DNA of 14,815 nucleotides from Pseudomonadota bacterium (lineage in GTDB: Bacteria > Pseudomonadota > Alphaproteobacteria > Rhizobiales > Beijerinckiaceae): assembly GCA_023393655.1 (NCBI GenBank), contig JAEWKP010000471.1, forward strand, positions 1 to 14,815, read 5' to 3'. The notes beneath the pieces are model-generated. The model was given only the letters and a program-made list of their open reading frames with translations. It was not told where the DNA came from and did not search any database. The position numbers were made by a program, and so were the translations under genes. Shown in pieces: positions 1 through 6,319 of this stretch. The first letter of the stretch is position 1. Every line of letters begins with the position of its first letter.

Positions 1-5
1 ACACC

Positions 6-41
6 GCCCCCCGGCGCCCGGCGGCGGGGGGCCCCCCCGCC
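6..41. other. GC-only hairpin-forming segment upstream of dctQ
   Basis: The segment is almost pure G and C with runs of six or seven identical bases. GCCCCCCG at 6-13 is the exact reverse complement of CGGGGGGC at 25-32. An alternative stem pairs GGCGGGGG at 23-30 with CCCCCGCC at 34-41 around a 3-base loop, so two mutually exclusive hairpins are possible. No T-tract follows, so it does not look like an intrinsic terminator. If a TRAP binding-protein gene lies just upstream, this could be an intercistronic stem that sets the ratio of binding protein to permease, but that is inference. Such homopolymer runs can also carry sequencing errors. Confidence 0.4.
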
Positions 42-60
42 ACGGCTGGATCGCACAGAC

Positions 61-528
61 ATGAATCGCCTTGCCTCGTGGGCCGTGCTGGCCATCACCA
101 TCGTCGGCGTGCTGGTCGTCGCCGCCCTGATCCTCGTCACGGGTCTTGGCGCCATCGGCCGCTACCTGCACCTGTCCGGCATCACCTGGTCCTTCGAGAT
201 GGTCGGCATCCTCTTCCTGTGGACCACAGCCATCGGCACCGTCCTTTCGGAAGTCGCCGGCGAGAACGTCTCGATCGACGGCAACACATCGACCAGCGGA
301 CGCAACCGCTGGTTCCGGATCTACCACAATCTCATCCTGCTTTCGGTCGCCGCGGCGATGCTCTGGAGCGGCAAGGCCATGCTGGCGCGCTCCGCCTTCG
401 TGCCGACGCCCGTCATGCGCATGCCCAGCTGGGGCGCGCATGGGATCATCGTCTTCATGGGGGCGGTCCTCGCCGTCATCGCCGTCGTCCGCATCCTGCA
501 CGCGCTCAGGGAACGCAAGGCTCCATGA
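61..528 (+). CDS. dctQ: TRAP transporter small permease (DctQ family)
   Basis: This 155-residue protein is the small membrane subunit of a tripartite ATP-independent periplasmic (TRAP) transporter, which partners the large permease to drive Na+-coupled uptake of an organic acid captured by a periplasmic binding protein. Four hydrophobic segments are visible at about residues 7-29, 42-63, 87-108 and 126-147, the standard DctQ layout. GRYLHLSGITWSFEM at residues 33-47 matches the conserved first loop, with an RY pair followed by the start of helix 2. The length is normal for the family. The reading frame is open to the left edge, but ATG 61 is the only ATG or GTG start in it; the upstream SD is weak (only GGA near 48-50). 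The stop overlaps the dctM start as ATGA at 525-528, implying translational coupling. No binding-protein gene lies in the window; it probably sits to the left. The substrate cannot be read from this subunit. Confidence 0.88.
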   Translation: MNRLASWAVLAITIVGVLVVAALILVTGLGAIGRYLHLSGITWSFEMVGILFLWTTAIGTVLSEVAGENVSIDGNTSTSGRNRWFRIYHNLILLSVAAAMLWSGKAMLARSAFVPTPVMRMPSWGAHGIIVFMGAVLAVIAVVRILHALRERKAP

Positions 529-1811
529 CACTTCTCGTTCTCTTCGGCATCTTCGCCATCACGCTTTACACCGGCGTTCCCGTCGCCTGGGCGATCGCCT
601 TCTCGACGCTCGCCGTCATCTTCTCCGGCCTCGTTCCGGTGCCGCCCGCATGGTTTGCCCAGCAGGTCTATATCGGCGCCGACAGCATTTCGCTCGCCTC
701 GATCCCCCTCTTCCTGGTCGCCGGCGGCATCATGAACGAAGGCGGCCTCACGCGCCGCATCATCGATCTTGCCAACGATCTCTTCGGCTGGGTGCGGGGC
801 GGGCTCGGCGTCGTCAATGTCGCGACCTGCATGATCTATGGCGGCATCACCGGCTCGGCGACCGCGGATACCGGCGCCGTCGGCGCGATCATGATCCCCG
901 CCATGGCGGAAAAGGGCTATCCGCGCGATTTCTCCGCCGCCGTCACCGCCGCGGCCGGCACGCTCGGCATCATCCTGCCGCCGAGCGTCGTGATGATCAT
1001 GTACGGCGTCATCACCGACACCTCGATCGGCGGGCTCTTCGCCGCCGGCATCATTCCCGGCATCATGCTCGCCATCACCTTCATGCTGACGGCGTGGTGG
1101 GTGGGCGTGAAGGAGAATTTCCCGAAGTCGGACGTACGCCCGACGGTCAAGGGCTTCACCCGGCATCTGGTCCGCGCCCTGCCGGCGCTGCTGATGCCGA
1201 TCGTCGTGCTGAGTTCCATGCTCAGCGGTTTTGCGACGACGACGGAGGCGGCCTTCGTCGCCGTCATCTGGGCGATCCTGGTCGGCGGCTTCCTCTACCG
1301 CGAGCTGACGCTCGCAGCCCTCTGGAAGATCGGCGTGGAAACCGTGCGGATGACCGGCGCGATCATGATCATCATGGCCGTGTCCGTGCCGTTCTCGTGG
1401 ATCCTCACCGTCGAGCAGATCCCGCAATGGACGGCAAGCGTGCTGCATGACGTCGGCGCCGGCCCGGTCATCACCATTCTCCTGATCCTCGCCATCCTGA
1501 CCTTCGTCGGAACGTGGGCGGACCTCGGGCCGTCGCTGATCATCCTGGCGCCGATCCTTCACCCGATCGGCATCGAGGCGGGCCTGCAACCCTATCAGCT
1601 GGGCCTGATCTTCACCATGGCGCTCGGCATCGGTCTCTTCACGCCGCCCGTCGGCACCAACATATTCGTGGTGCGCAACGTCGCCAAGGTGGGGGTCAAC
1701 GCGGTGACCTGGAGGCTGATACCCTTCTTCATCACCAGCAATATCTGCCTTTTGCTCGTCGCCTTCATTCCCGGCACGACCGAATGGCTGCCGAAGCTTC
1801 TCGGATTCTAG
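525..1811 (+). CDS. dctM: TRAP transporter large permease (DctM family)
   Basis: This 428-residue protein is the large TRAP subunit that forms the translocation channel in the inner membrane. It is hydrophobic throughout, with about a dozen transmembrane stretches, and has the family hallmarks: PLFLVAGGIMN at residues 61-71, GGITGSATADTGAVGAIMIP at 106-125, the GTLGIILPPS loop at 145-154, and GLFTPPVGTNIFV at 370-382. Length is typical (about 425-430). The frame stays open upstream to position 78, but homology starts at MTLLVLFGIF, and the ATG at 525 overlaps the dctQ stop by four bases, the classic QM arrangement. A five-base-pair hairpin (CGCCG/CGGCG at 1813-1825) follows the stop without a T-run. 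The next gene is an aminotransferase 81 bp on, so the transporter may import that enzyme's substrate or a product of the neighbouring dehydratase pathway; this is inference. Confidence 0.93.
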   Translation: MTLLVLFGIFAITLYTGVPVAWAIAFSTLAVIFSGLVPVPPAWFAQQVYIGADSISLASIPLFLVAGGIMNEGGLTRRIIDLANDLFGWVRGGLGVVNVATCMIYGGITGSATADTGAVGAIMIPAMAEKGYPRDFSAAVTAAAGTLGIILPPSVVMIMYGVITDTSIGGLFAAGIIPGIMLAITFMLTAWWVGVKENFPKSDVRPTVKGFTRHLVRALPALLMPIVVLSSMLSGFATTTEAAFVAVIWAILVGGFLYRELTLAALWKIGVETVRMTGAIMIIMAVSVPFSWILTVEQIPQWTASVLHDVGAGPVITILLILAILTFVGTWADLGPSLIILAPILHPIGIEAGLQPYQLGLIFTMALGIGLFTPPVGTNIFVVRNVAKVGVNAVTWRLIPFFITSNICLLLVAFIPGTTEWLPKLLGF

Positions 1812-1892
1812 ACGCCGCTTCGGCGACGGGCCGGGCGGGCGCTTTCCGTCCGGTACGAACAAACCTTTGAGCATACGAGTGGACAAGAGATC

Positions 1893-3122
1893 ATGACACA
1901 TCTGGTCGGCGGCATTTCAAGCGCCGGGCGCACCCTGCCGCCCCTCGACGGCAAGGCCTTCATCACGGCCCGCTCGGCAGGCCCCCATGTCTGGGACGAT
2001 ACCGGCCGGCGCTATATCGACACGGCGATGGGCTTCGGCGCCTCGATGATCGGCCATGCGCATCCGGCCGTGGTCGATGCCGTCTCGGCCGCGCAGCGCG
2101 ACGGCCCGATGCCCGCTTTCGCCCATGCCGGGGAGGAAGCCGCCGCGGCCGCCCTTGCGGCCACGACGCGCGATCTCTCGCAGGTGATCTTCACCAATAC
2201 CGGCAGCGAGGCGGTGCATCTTGCATGCCGTATCGCCCGCGCCGCCACCGGCCGCTCCTTCGTCGCCAAGATGGCCGCCGGCTACGACGGCTGGTACGAC
2301 GACGTCACCCTCGGCCAGGCCGGCTCCAGCGAGGCGGCGATGCGCGCCAATGCACGCCCGCAGCGCGAGCGCACCACGCTTCTGCGCTACAACGATTTCG
2401 AGGACGTCGAGCGGCTCTTCGCCGAAAACGACGATATCGCGGCGGTGATCCTGGAGCCGGTGCTTGCCAATGCCGGTTGCGTGCTGGCCGCGCCCGGCTA
2501 TCTCGCCCATGTCGAGGCGACCGCGCGCCGTCATGGCGCCGTCGTGATCCTCGACGAGGTGCTGATGGGCTTCCGCACCGCGCTCGGCCTGACCGGCCAC
2601 CGCCTCGGCGCGACGGCCGATCTTGCCACCGTCGGCAAGGCGATCGGCAGCGGCGTCACGGTGGCGGCCGTTATCGGCCGGCCCGATCTGATGGCGCTCG
2701 CCGAAACCGGCGCCGTCTCGCGCGCCGGAACCTATAGCGGCAACCCGGTTGCCACCGCCGGCGTGCTCGCGACGTTCGAGGTGCTGCGGAGCATGGACTA
2801 CCCTGGCCTGCTCGCGCGCGGCGAACGGCTGAGAGCCGGCATCGCAAACGCCTTCGCTTCGGCCGGCCGCCCCGTTTCGACGACCGGCGAGGGCTCGGTC
2901 TTCACGCTGTGGTTCTCGCCCACCGCACCGACGACCTATGCGCAGGCGGCGGAAGCGGCGGACCCCGACATGACGAGCAGAATGCATGTCGCGCTGCGCC
3001 GTCGCGGATTGCTACTCATGCCCTTCGCCTTCGGTCGCATGTATCTGACCTTCGCCCATGACGAGGCCGTGGTCGACGAGATGCTGGATATCTTCGAAGA
3101 GGCGGCGAAAGAACTCTCTTAA
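1893..3122 (+). CDS. Class III PLP-dependent aminotransferase (glutamate-1-semialdehyde aminomutase-like)
   Basis: This 409-residue cytosolic enzyme belongs to fold-type I, class III aminotransferases and most resembles the glutamate-1-semialdehyde 2,1-aminomutase group. Visible elements are an N-terminal strand region with WDDTGRRYID (34-43), the PLP phosphate-binding NTGSEAV (102-108), the ring-nitrogen aspartate D221 in VVILDEVLMGFR (217-228), the Schiff-base lysine K249 in VGKAIGSGV (247-255), and AGTYSGNP (278-285), which completes the cofactor site. All key residues are intact and the length is normal. It is probably not the tetrapyrrole enzyme HemL, because it sits in a transport and catabolic locus. 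Class III aminotransferases in such loci act on omega- or beta-amino acids or on amino ketones. The start at ATG 1893 has only a weak purine-rich SD (AAGAGA). It lies 81 bp after dctM on the same strand, and its stop shares TTAA with the stop of the convergent LysR gene. The substrate is unknown. Confidence 0.88.
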   Translation: MTHLVGGISSAGRTLPPLDGKAFITARSAGPHVWDDTGRRYIDTAMGFGASMIGHAHPAVVDAVSAAQRDGPMPAFAHAGEEAAAAALAATTRDLSQVIFTNTGSEAVHLACRIARAATGRSFVAKMAAGYDGWYDDVTLGQAGSSEAAMRANARPQRERTTLLRYNDFEDVERLFAENDDIAAVILEPVLANAGCVLAAPGYLAHVEATARRHGAVVILDEVLMGFRTALGLTGHRLGATADLATVGKAIGSGVTVAAVIGRPDLMALAETGAVSRAGTYSGNPVATAGVLATFEVLRSMDYPGLLARGERLRAGIANAFASAGRPVSTTGEGSVFTLWFSPTAPTTYAQAAEAADPDMTSRMHVALRRRGLLLMPFAFGRMYLTFAHDEAVVDEMLDIFEEAAKELS

Positions 3123-3976
3123 AGCGACTGGAGGCGCTTGCGAATGAAACCGGCGACCATTCGCACCGAGGCACGGGGCGCGTGCGGCATCAGCAAGGCG
3201 ATCTCCAGCGGCCGCAGCGGCGGCAGACCGCGTTCGCCGGCTTCCAGCTTCCGATGGCGCGGGGCGACGACCGAGGCGGGAAGCGCGGTCACCGAACTGC
3301 CCGCATCTATGGCCGTCTGGATCGACGGCAGATGCGAGGACGTCCAGGCGACCCGCCAGGCTATGCCGGCCTGGTTCAGGGCATGCACGATATGCGGCCG
3401 GGCGCGGCAGTCCTTTTCGGGAAAGAGCGCGAGCGGCAAGGGGCGCGTCAGCTCGGGTTGCCTTTCCGCCGTGGCGCACCAGACGAGCTGCTCCAGCCGC
3501 AGGAGCTCGCCGACGACGGAGCCGGGCGCGCGCGTGATGACCGCCAGGTCGATTTCGCCGTGCTCGACCATCGTCTCCAGCGCGCGCGAGAAATCGCACT
3601 GGATCTCAATCTGTATGCGCGGGTTTTCCTTCGAGAATTCCTCGATCAGGGGTTTGCCGATGAGATCGATGTAGTCGTCGGGCATACCAATGCGCACCTG
3701 GCCGCTGAGCGCCCCGGGATGAAGCATGGCGATCGCCTCGTCCTCGATGGCGATGATGCGGCGGGCATAGCCAATCAGCATCTCGCCGGTTTCGGTGAGA
3801 TGCGCGCCGCGCCGGGTGCGGTCGAAGAGCTTGCGGCCGATCTGCTCTTCGAAGCGCGCGATGAGAACGCTGACGGCGGCCTGCGATTTGCCCATCCTGG
3901 TGCCGGCCGCCGTGAAGCCGCCCGCATCGGCGACCGCAACGAATGTGGCCAGTGCATCCGTATCGAGATGGCGCAT
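3119..3976 (-). CDS. LysR-family transcriptional regulator
   Basis: This is a 285-residue LysR-type regulator. An N-terminal winged helix-turn-helix is clear: LATFVAVADAGGFTAAG (residues 9-25), then KSQAAVS and IARFEEQIGRKLFDRTRRG (39-57), and LTETGEMLI (60-68). The rest, from about residue 90, is the two-lobed periplasmic-binding-like effector domain, with GQVRIGMPDDY near its start. The frame is open upstream to 4165, but that extension is basic and low complexity; homology starts at MRHLDTDALA, whose ATG at 3976-3974 is preceded by GGAAAG. The length of 285 is slightly short but complete. It is transcribed away from quiC1 across a 210-bp gap, the usual LysR arrangement, so it most likely controls quiC1 and itself. 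It could also control the TRAP and aminotransferase genes towards which it runs. The effector is unknown; a catabolic intermediate such as dehydroshikimate, quinate or protocatechuate is a guess from context. Confidence 0.92.
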   Translation of the reverse strand: MRHLDTDALATFVAVADAGGFTAAGTRMGKSQAAVSVLIARFEEQIGRKLFDRTRRGAHLTETGEMLIGYARRIIAIEDEAIAMLHPGALSGQVRIGMPDDYIDLIGKPLIEEFSKENPRIQIEIQCDFSRALETMVEHGEIDLAVITRAPGSVVGELLRLEQLVWCATAERQPELTRPLPLALFPEKDCRARPHIVHALNQAGIAWRVAWTSSHLPSIQTAIDAGSSVTALPASVVAPRHRKLEAGERGLPPLRPLEIALLMPHAPRASVRMVAGFIRKRLQSL

Positions 3977-4186
3977 GTCATGCCGCTTTCCGATCGACCG
4001 GGCATTGGCCGGCCACCGAACATGGAGTTCCTTGATGGTACTTATATTCCTCAAGTCCATAAATGAAAGTGGCCGCAGGCGCGTGAAACGCGACGGGCGC
4101 AATTTCCCTCGCGCCCGCGCCGCCCGCCCCCTTTCGTCCGGCAGGCCCGTCTTCGGCGCGGCCATTCAACTCTCAAGGAGAAGCAG
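3977..4186. promoter_or_regulatory. Divergent lysR/quiC1 control region
   Basis: This 210-bp gap separates the starts of the LysR gene and quiC1. Most of it is GC-rich, but 4032-4068 is markedly AT-richer, as expected for a promoter. Two short inverted repeats overlap there: CTTGA (4031-4035) with TCAAG (4051-4055), and TTAT (4042-4045) with ATAA (4059-4062). The second contains a T-N11-A arrangement (T4047, A4059), the loose LysR-box form. On the minus strand TATAAG (4046-4041) could be a -10 box for the LysR gene. On the plus strand TTGATG (4032-4037) resembles a -35, but no convincing -10 follows at normal spacing. A LysR dimer or tetramer binding here is the expected control; the exact sites are uncertain. 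Confidence 0.45.
4175..4180 (+). promoter_or_regulatory. Shine-Dalgarno of quiC1
   Basis: AAGGAG lies six bases before ATG 4187. It is a near-consensus ribosome binding site and fixes the start of quiC1. Confidence 0.8.
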
Positions 4187-6064
4187 ATGAGAACCTCGAT
4201 TGCGACGGTATCGATCAGCGGCGAGCTGCCGGAGAAGCTGGAGGCGATCGCGCGCGCCGGCTTTGCCGGTGTCGAGATCTTCGAGAACGACTTCCTGGCC
4301 TTCGACGGCAGCCCGGCCGATGTGGGGCGCATGGTGCGCGAGCACGGGCTGGAGATCACCCTGTTCCAGCCCTTCCGCGACTTCGAAGGCATGCCGGACA
4401 CCCACCGCCAGCGCACCTTCGACCGCGCCGAGCGCAAGTTCGACGTGATGCAGGAGCTCGGCACCGATCTGCTGCTGGTCTGCTCGAATGTCTCGCCCGT
4501 CTCGCTCGGCGGGATCGACCGCGCGGCCGCGGACTTTCACGAGCTCGGCGAGCGGGCGGCAAGGCGCGGCCTTCGGGTTGGCTACGAGGCGCTCGCCTGG
4601 GGCCGTCACATCAGCGACCACCGCGATGCCTGGGAGATCGTGCGGCGCACGGACCATCCGCAGATCGGCCTGATCCTCGACAGTTTCCACACGCTCTCGC
4701 GCAGGATCGACATCAACTCCATCCGCTCCATCCCGAGAGAAAAGATCTTCATCGTCCAGCTCGCCGATGCGCCGCTGATCGACATGGACCTGCTCTACTG
4801 GTCGCGCCACTTCCGCAACATGCCGGGCGAAGGCGACCTGCCGGTGACCGCGTTCACGCGCGCGATCGCCGAGACGGGCTATGACGGCTACTTCTCGCTG
4901 GAGATCTTCAACGACCAGTTCCGTGGCGGCTCCCCGCGCGCGATCGCCGCCGACGGCCATCGCTCCCTGATCTATCTCGGCGACCAGGTACGCCGCGCGT
5001 CCGCCGGGGCGAGCCTGACGCTGCCGCCCATGCCGGACCGCGCCGAGGTGAAGGGCGTCGGCTTCGTCGAGTTCTCCGCCGACGAGGCCCAGGCGAGGGA
5101 TCTCGTGACGCTCCTGCGCGCGCTCGGCTTCCGCCGGACGGCGGTCCACAAGGCAAAGAAGGTCAGCCTCTACCGCCAGGGCGGTATCCGCCTGCTCGTC
5201 AACACCGAGGAGAAGGGTTTCGCCAATGCCTCCTTCGCCGCGCACGGCACCTCCGCCTATGCCGTGGCGCTGATGGTCGATGACGCCCGCGCGGCGTTCA
5301 ACCGCGCGGTCGCGCTCGGCGCCGCGGCCTTCAGCCAGCAGGTCGGGCCTGGCGAAGTCGAGATCCCCGCCATTCGCGGCGTCGGCGGCGGGCTGGTCTA
5401 TCTCATGGACGAGACGAGCGAACTCGGCCGCTTCGACGAGATCGACTTCGCGCCCGTGGACGACGATGCGGCCATCGCGCCGGCCCATCTCCTGCATGTC
5501 GACCATGTCGCGCAGACCGTCGCCTATGACGAGATGCTGACCTGGCTTTTGTTCTACACCTCCATCTTCGCCACCCATAAGACCGCGATGGTCGACATCG
5601 TCGATCCTTCGGGACTGGTGCGCAGCCAGGTGGTGGAGAATGCCTCCGGAGCGCTGCGCATCACGCTCAACGGCGCGGAAAACCACCGCACGCTGGCCGG
5701 CCGCTTCATCGCCGAGAAATTCGGCTCCGGCATCCAGCATCTGGCATTCCACACCGATGACATCTTCGCCACGGCCGAAGCACTCCGGCAAAACGGCTTC
5801 AGGCCCCTCGTCATCTCGCCCAACTACTACGGCGACGTGGAAGCCCGCTTCGGCCTTGACCCCGATCTCACCGAACGGATGAAGGCAGCACATATCCTCT
5901 ACGACCGCGATGAGCATGGCGAGTATTTCCAGCTCTACAGCACGACCTATGGCGAAGGCTTCTTCTTCGAGATCGTCGAGCGTCGCGGATACCGCGGCTA
6001 CGGCGCGCCCAACGCCATTTTCCGTATCGCCGCGCTGAAGAGGGCGCTCTCGACACAAGGCTAA
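4187..6064 (+). CDS. quiC1: 3-dehydroshikimate dehydratase, QuiC1 type, fused to an HPPD-like VOC domain
   Basis: This 625-residue two-domain enzyme converts 3-dehydroshikimate to protocatechuate, feeding quinate and shikimate into the beta-ketoadipate pathway. Residues 1 to about 270 form a sugar-phosphate-isomerase-like TIM barrel. Its predicted divalent-metal ligands are all present: E134 in GYEALAWGR, D165 in LILDSFHTL, Q191 in IVQLADAP and E239 in FSLEIFNDQFRG. Residues about 285-625 resemble 4-hydroxyphenylpyruvate dioxygenase, with two vicinal-oxygen-chelate halves and a retained His-His-Glu set: H440 in HVDHVAQTV, H518 in IQHLAFHTDD and E595 in FFFEIVERR. This architecture is that of Pseudomonas QuiC1, in which the first domain is the dehydratase and the role of the HPPD-like part is unclear. 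The start is fixed by AAGGAG six bases upstream. It is divergent from the LysR gene. Its own transcription unit seems to end before the 255-bp gap ahead of gntR. No quinate dehydrogenase or protocatechuate dioxygenase lies in the window. Confidence 0.93.
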   Translation: MRTSIATVSISGELPEKLEAIARAGFAGVEIFENDFLAFDGSPADVGRMVREHGLEITLFQPFRDFEGMPDTHRQRTFDRAERKFDVMQELGTDLLLVCSNVSPVSLGGIDRAAADFHELGERAARRGLRVGYEALAWGRHISDHRDAWEIVRRTDHPQIGLILDSFHTLSRRIDINSIRSIPREKIFIVQLADAPLIDMDLLYWSRHFRNMPGEGDLPVTAFTRAIAETGYDGYFSLEIFNDQFRGGSPRAIAADGHRSLIYLGDQVRRASAGASLTLPPMPDRAEVKGVGFVEFSADEAQARDLVTLLRALGFRRTAVHKAKKVSLYRQGGIRLLVNTEEKGFANASFAAHGTSAYAVALMVDDARAAFNRAVALGAAAFSQQVGPGEVEIPAIRGVGGGLVYLMDETSELGRFDEIDFAPVDDDAAIAPAHLLHVDHVAQTVAYDEMLTWLLFYTSIFATHKTAMVDIVDPSGLVRSQVVENASGALRITLNGAENHRTLAGRFIAEKFGSGIQHLAFHTDDIFATAEALRQNGFRPLVISPNYYGDVEARFGLDPDLTERMKAAHILYDRDEHGEYFQLYSTTYGEGFFFEIVERRGYRGYGAPNAIFRIAALKRALSTQG

Positions 6065-6182
6065 TCCAGCGGCCGGCCATGAACCGGGCAGACCCGCTGA
6101 ACCGGAAGCGGCGCGGACCCCCGCGTGTCCACGCCAAATTCACCGCGAGGCGGGTGTTATCCGCTTTCGGCCGATCGCAGTC

Positions 6183-6192
6183 TGTATCCATA
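6183..6192 (+). promoter_or_regulatory. Candidate GntR operator, copy 1 (TGTATCCATA)
   Basis: TGTATCCATA occurs here, 137 bp before the gntR start. Its core TATCCATA has TAT/ATA arms, a small near-palindrome of the size FCD-family GntR dimers bind. The same ten bases recur exactly in inverted orientation at 6245-6254. Confidence 0.45.
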
Positions 6193-6244
6193 TGCGCCGG
6201 AAACCGGATTCCACAGGCGTTTCGGGAAGGCTCCAAACCGAATC

Positions 6245-6254
6245 TATGGATACA
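6245..6254 (-). promoter_or_regulatory. Candidate GntR operator, copy 2 (inverted, TATGGATACA)
   Basis: TATGGATACA is the exact reverse complement of copy 1. It extends to TATGGATACATA, which has TATG/CATA arms around GATA. It overlaps the proposed -35 box TGGATA, so a bound repressor here would block RNA polymerase. Confidence 0.5.
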
Positions 6255-6276
6255 TATAGGCTAGACAATGTATTTT
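6247..6276 (+). promoter_or_regulatory. Possible sigma-70-type promoter for the gntR operon
   Basis: TGGATA (6247-6252) is followed after 18 bases by TATTTT (6271-6276). Each matches four of six consensus bases, in the most AT-rich part of the gap. A transcript would start near 6283, giving a leader of about 37 bases that contains copy 3 of the repeat. The match is weak and other placements are possible. Confidence 0.3.
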
Positions 6277-6290
6277 TTATCCTGTAGCTC

Positions 6291-6298
6291 TGTATCCA
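6291..6298 (+). promoter_or_regulatory. Candidate GntR operator, copy 3 (TGTATCCA)
   Basis: TGTATCCA matches the first eight bases of copy 1 (nine with the preceding C) and then diverges to GA. It lies 21 bases before the gntR start, immediately upstream of the ribosome site, where binding would block transcription of the operon. Confidence 0.4.
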
Positions 6299-6319
6299 GA
6301 AATCGGGAGGAAGGCTCGG

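Larger units (their letters stand above)
6065..6319. promoter_or_regulatory. quiC1-gntR intergenic control region
   Basis: This 255-bp non-coding stretch starts GC-rich and becomes AT-rich towards gntR. Near the quiC1 stop, CAGCGG (6067-6072) and CCGCTG (6094-6099) form a six-base inverted repeat around an inner GGCCGGCC palindrome; without a T-tract this is at most a weak terminator or RNA-end stem. The right half holds three TGTATCCA-type elements and a possible promoter, each listed separately. A 61-codon frame at 6079-6264 has no family resemblance and no good ribosome site, and is not called a gene. Confidence 0.6.

Noticed and set aside
78..524. N-terminal extension of dctM through the dctQ region
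   Set aside because: It would encode an arginine- and histidine-rich stretch in the wrong frame of dctQ; the ATG at 525 with the ATGA overlap is the family start.
1813..1825. CGCCG-CTT-CGGCG hairpin after dctM as a terminator
   Set aside because: Only five base pairs and no T-tract; too weak to call a terminator.
321..1901. Minus-strand open frame of 526 codons opposite dctM
   Set aside because: Low-complexity charged composition with no recognisable motif; dctM on the plus strand explains the region.
3977..4165. 63-residue N-terminal extension of the LysR protein
   Set aside because: The added residues are basic and unlike any LysR N-terminus, and would run through the AT-rich divergent promoter; MRHLDTDALA is the normal start.
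4166..6058. Long minus-strand open frame of 630 codons opposite quiC1
   Set aside because: It mirrors the codon phase of quiC1, is rich in D, R, G, A and E without any domain, and quiC1 itself has full family motifs. High-GC DNA often leaves the antisense frame open.
6067..6099. Inverted repeat after quiC1 as an intrinsic terminator
   Set aside because: Six-base arms with a 21-base loop and no T-run; recorded only within the intergenic description.
6079..6264. Possible 61-codon gene between quiC1 and gntR
   Set aside because: No ribosome site, no family resemblance, and it overlaps two copies of the repeated operator-like element.
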